From contig PDZS01000045.1 of the NCBI GenBank assembly GCA_002753225.1, positions 1 through 36,792 of the forward strand: a DNA stretch of 36,792 nucleotides, read 5' to 3'. The position numbers and the translations under genes were made by a program. The notes below the pieces were generated by a model that did no database searches, had not been told where the DNA came from, and worked only from the letters and a program-made list of their open reading frames with translations. Origin of the DNA: Deltaproteobacteria bacterium YD0425bin51 (GTDB lineage Bacteria; Desulfobacterota; Desulfobacteria; Desulfobacterales; YD0425bin51). Below are positions 34,934-36,792 of the stretch, one piece after another. How positions within the stretch are numbered: the first letter of the stretch is position 1; every line of letters begins with the position of its first letter.

Positions 34934-36702
34934 ATATCAAAAAAAAAAATGATGAAATTCTATTTTTTATTAATGACTGTCTCCAATTTTCTTCAAAAGA
35001 TGAACATATCTACCATGACAAACTTGTTCATCCTGCAGTATCAATTTTAAAAAAAAGGATAAGTTCATCTTGGGATGCTCTTATTCTTGGAGGTGGAGAT
35101 GGGCTTGCTCTAAGAGAGCTTTTAAAATACCATGAATGTTCAAATGTAGATGTTGTTGATTATGATGCAAATGTAATTTCTGAAGCTAAAACAGCATTTA
35201 GTGATTTAAACCAAAAAGCTTTTTTTGATAAAAGAACATCAATATTTATCTATGATGCCTGGCAATATTTAAAAGAATGCGGAAAAGTTTATGATTTAAT
35301 TATTTCAGATTTTACTTTTCCAAATACCCTTGATACTTGTAGGTTATTTACATATGATTTCTTTTCTATTGTAAAAAAAAGACTTAAAGAGCATGGATTA
35401 TATAGCTTAAATTCAGTTTCACCAACCCGACACACTATCGCTTATTGGTCAATATATAGAACCTTAAAAGAAATAAAATTAAATCCTTGTCCTATTCATT
35501 TATCTATCCCTTCTTTTTTAGCTCATGGGTATGGAGAATGGGGATTTTTTATTGCTTCAAAACAAATTATAGAAGAAGAGAAAAATATTTTAGAGTTATC
35601 CTCTATAATTGAAAAGCCAAACGATTTGCTATATCTTTTAAGTCTTCCCAATAACATTGACAGAGATTGGGCTTTAAGAGCATTTAATATTCTACGTTTA
35701 ATTGACATAGATAAGCTTTTTGATGAAGCTTATGCAAAAATCAAAAAGCTTTCAAAGAAATTTAAAAAAAAATTTAATGAACTTCGGTTAGAACTTCCAA
35801 ATTTACTTAAAGAACAAATTTTAAATATTGAAAGAATAAGCCAGATTCTTTCATTGCTTATCCTTATTATAATGTTTGTGAATTTGCTTTATCCAGACAA
35901 CTCTTATGCTAAAGGATCAAGTGGAGGGGGAGGAGGAAGTGCAGACTTTTGCTTTATATCAAAAAGACCTGCTACACCCTTTCATATAAAAGATCTTCAA
36001 TCTAATAATTTATCATATGCTGTAAGCATGCAAGGAAGGAATTATCAAAAAAAGCGGGTTATAACTAATACTGAGAGCTATGAATCTGAAGAGCTGTTAT
36101 ATTCAGTAACTGACGATATTTTTATAACTCCTTCGGGTAAAGTGTATCTTATGCCTCAAAATCTATCTCCTTGCTATTATCAAATGACTTCTGATAATTT
36201 TGTTTTAATGTGTGAAGGAGAACTTTCTCCAATTATAACATTTACACCTGATGACGATACCATAAATTTGCTTATTGAAAATTTATCCCTCCAGATTAAA
36301 GCACTTGATAAGACTATTGAAGCTTATAATAAATGGTTAAAATGGACATCTCCCATGATCTATATAAGTGAAAACAGCAAAAAAGAATATATAGAAATAG
36401 AGCGACTAAATAAAATTCATAACGCAATGAAAATAGCATTAGCACATTTTGGTCATTACAGAACAGGGGATCTTGCTTCCATAAAATATTCCAAACTGTC
36501 GCCAGGTCTATACGTTGATCATAACGGTATAGTCCTATTTTGGTGTGTAAATAATGAATGGAAGATTTATTCTTGGCGTGGAAACGATTCAAACCCCTAT
36601 GATTTTCCTGTAATTTCTGAAAGCGATAAATTAAATGATTTTATAAATAAAGTGATATCTTCTCCTAAAAACTATCTTTTTCAAAAACTTTTAGCACGCT
36701 AA
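34915..36702 (+). CDS. Spermidine-synthase-like methyltransferase fused to a membrane segment and an exported domain
   Basis: The product has 595 residues. The TTG at 34915 follows GGAGG by four bases; a longer frame begins at 34852 but is internal to the previous gene. Residues 1 to about 250 are a spermidine-synthase-like Rossmann fold: ALILGGGDGLALRELLKY (about 55-72), VDVVDYDANVISEAK and VYDLIISDFTFPNTLD. The canonical DSSDP-type acidic site is altered to SDFTFPN, so polyamine synthesis is not certain. Residues about 255-305 are a charged coil. A single hydrophobic helix, SLLILIIMFVNLLYPD (about 313-328), and a SYAKGSSGGGGGSA linker precede a C-terminal domain of about 250 residues of unknown fold, presumably outside the membrane. 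No internal ribosome-binding site marks a second gene start. The DUF4178-like partner lies upstream. Confidence 0.74.
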   Translation: MVRQKLDIKKKNDEILFFINDCLQFSSKDEHIYHDKLVHPAVSILKKRISSSWDALILGGGDGLALRELLKYHECSNVDVVDYDANVISEAKTAFSDLNQKAFFDKRTSIFIYDAWQYLKECGKVYDLIISDFTFPNTLDTCRLFTYDFFSIVKKRLKEHGLYSLNSVSPTRHTIAYWSIYRTLKEIKLNPCPIHLSIPSFLAHGYGEWGFFIASKQIIEEEKNILELSSIIEKPNDLLYLLSLPNNIDRDWALRAFNILRLIDIDKLFDEAYAKIKKLSKKFKKKFNELRLELPNLLKEQILNIERISQILSLLILIIMFVNLLYPDNSYAKGSSGGGGGSADFCFISKRPATPFHIKDLQSNNLSYAVSMQGRNYQKKRVITNTESYESEELLYSVTDDIFITPSGKVYLMPQNLSPCYYQMTSDNFVLMCEGELSPIITFTPDDDTINLLIENLSLQIKALDKTIEAYNKWLKWTSPMIYISENSKKEYIEIERLNKIHNAMKIALAHFGHYRTGDLASIKYSKLSPGLYVDHNGIVLFWCVNNEWKIYSWRGNDSNPYDFPVISESDKLNDFINKVISSPKNYLFQKLLAR

Positions 36703-36792
36703 TTTGTGAATTATAAACTGATGTTACGTGCATGGATTTTGCATCACCTATATTCCATGATAGTTTGTAATCGGTGTAGTTCTTTGAAACTT
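36703..36792. other. Trailing intergenic sequence
   Basis: The last 90 bases hold no gene or hairpin that I can support; the next feature lies outside the window. Confidence 0.5.

Overview
The window is AT-rich DNA that most likely comes from a sulfate-reducing Desulfobacterota (Desulfobacterales-type) bacterium. This is an inference from three things: a complete five-gene acetyl-CoA synthase/CO dehydrogenase cluster of bacterial type, an outer-membrane porin and diheme cytochrome typical of Gram-negative anaerobes, and the family resemblance of the small secreted proteins. Low G+C content and frequent TTG starts beside strong GGAGG ribosome-binding sites run through the whole window.

Layout. 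Positions 1-5486 hold, on the + strand, the 3' end of a broken or recoded gene, gatB, an exported FlgO-like/FG-GAP protein, a small coiled-coil protein and a porin. A strong terminator and a tRNA-Arg(CCT) follow. The 3' side of the tRNA (about 5660-7140) looks like a small decayed mobile island: a terminator, a short remnant resembling an integrase C-terminus, a long inverted repeat, a complete DUF1778/GNAT toxin-antitoxin pair with its own promoter, and an IS630-type transposase fragment. Positions 7139-10079 carry four minus-strand genes: a diheme cytochrome, a lytic transglycosylase, a MaoC hydratase and a transglutaminase-like protein. Positions 10530-12810 encode a radical SAM protein overlapping a XerD-like recombinase, which converges on htpG with a 4-base stop overlap. 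A GAF-domain protein lies divergent to an orphan histidine kinase, which overlaps a PglD/NeuD-type acyltransferase and is followed by a small secreted protein.

The minus strand from 32861 down to 18929 carries two consecutive operons. The first is acsD-cooS-acsB-acsC-acsE, the carbonyl branch of the Wood-Ljungdahl pathway. It reads from a consensus sigma70 promoter and ends in a strong terminator. CooS interconverts CO2 and CO, AcsE moves the methyl group of methyl-tetrahydrofolate to the corrinoid protein AcsC/AcsD, and AcsB joins CO, methyl and CoA into acetyl-CoA or does the reverse. AcsD has an unusual Lys/Ala-rich C-terminal extension of about 165 residues, and a 14-bp hairpin separates acsB from acsC. 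The second operon is a three-gene RND efflux system (TolC-like, adaptor, pump).

The right end (33076-36702, + strand) holds a PstS-like binding protein, a DUF4178-like membrane protein and a very unusual protein that joins a spermidine-synthase-like methyltransferase, one membrane segment, a glycine linker and a predicted exported domain of unknown function. This last pair and the tRNA-linked island are the best candidates for new biology here.
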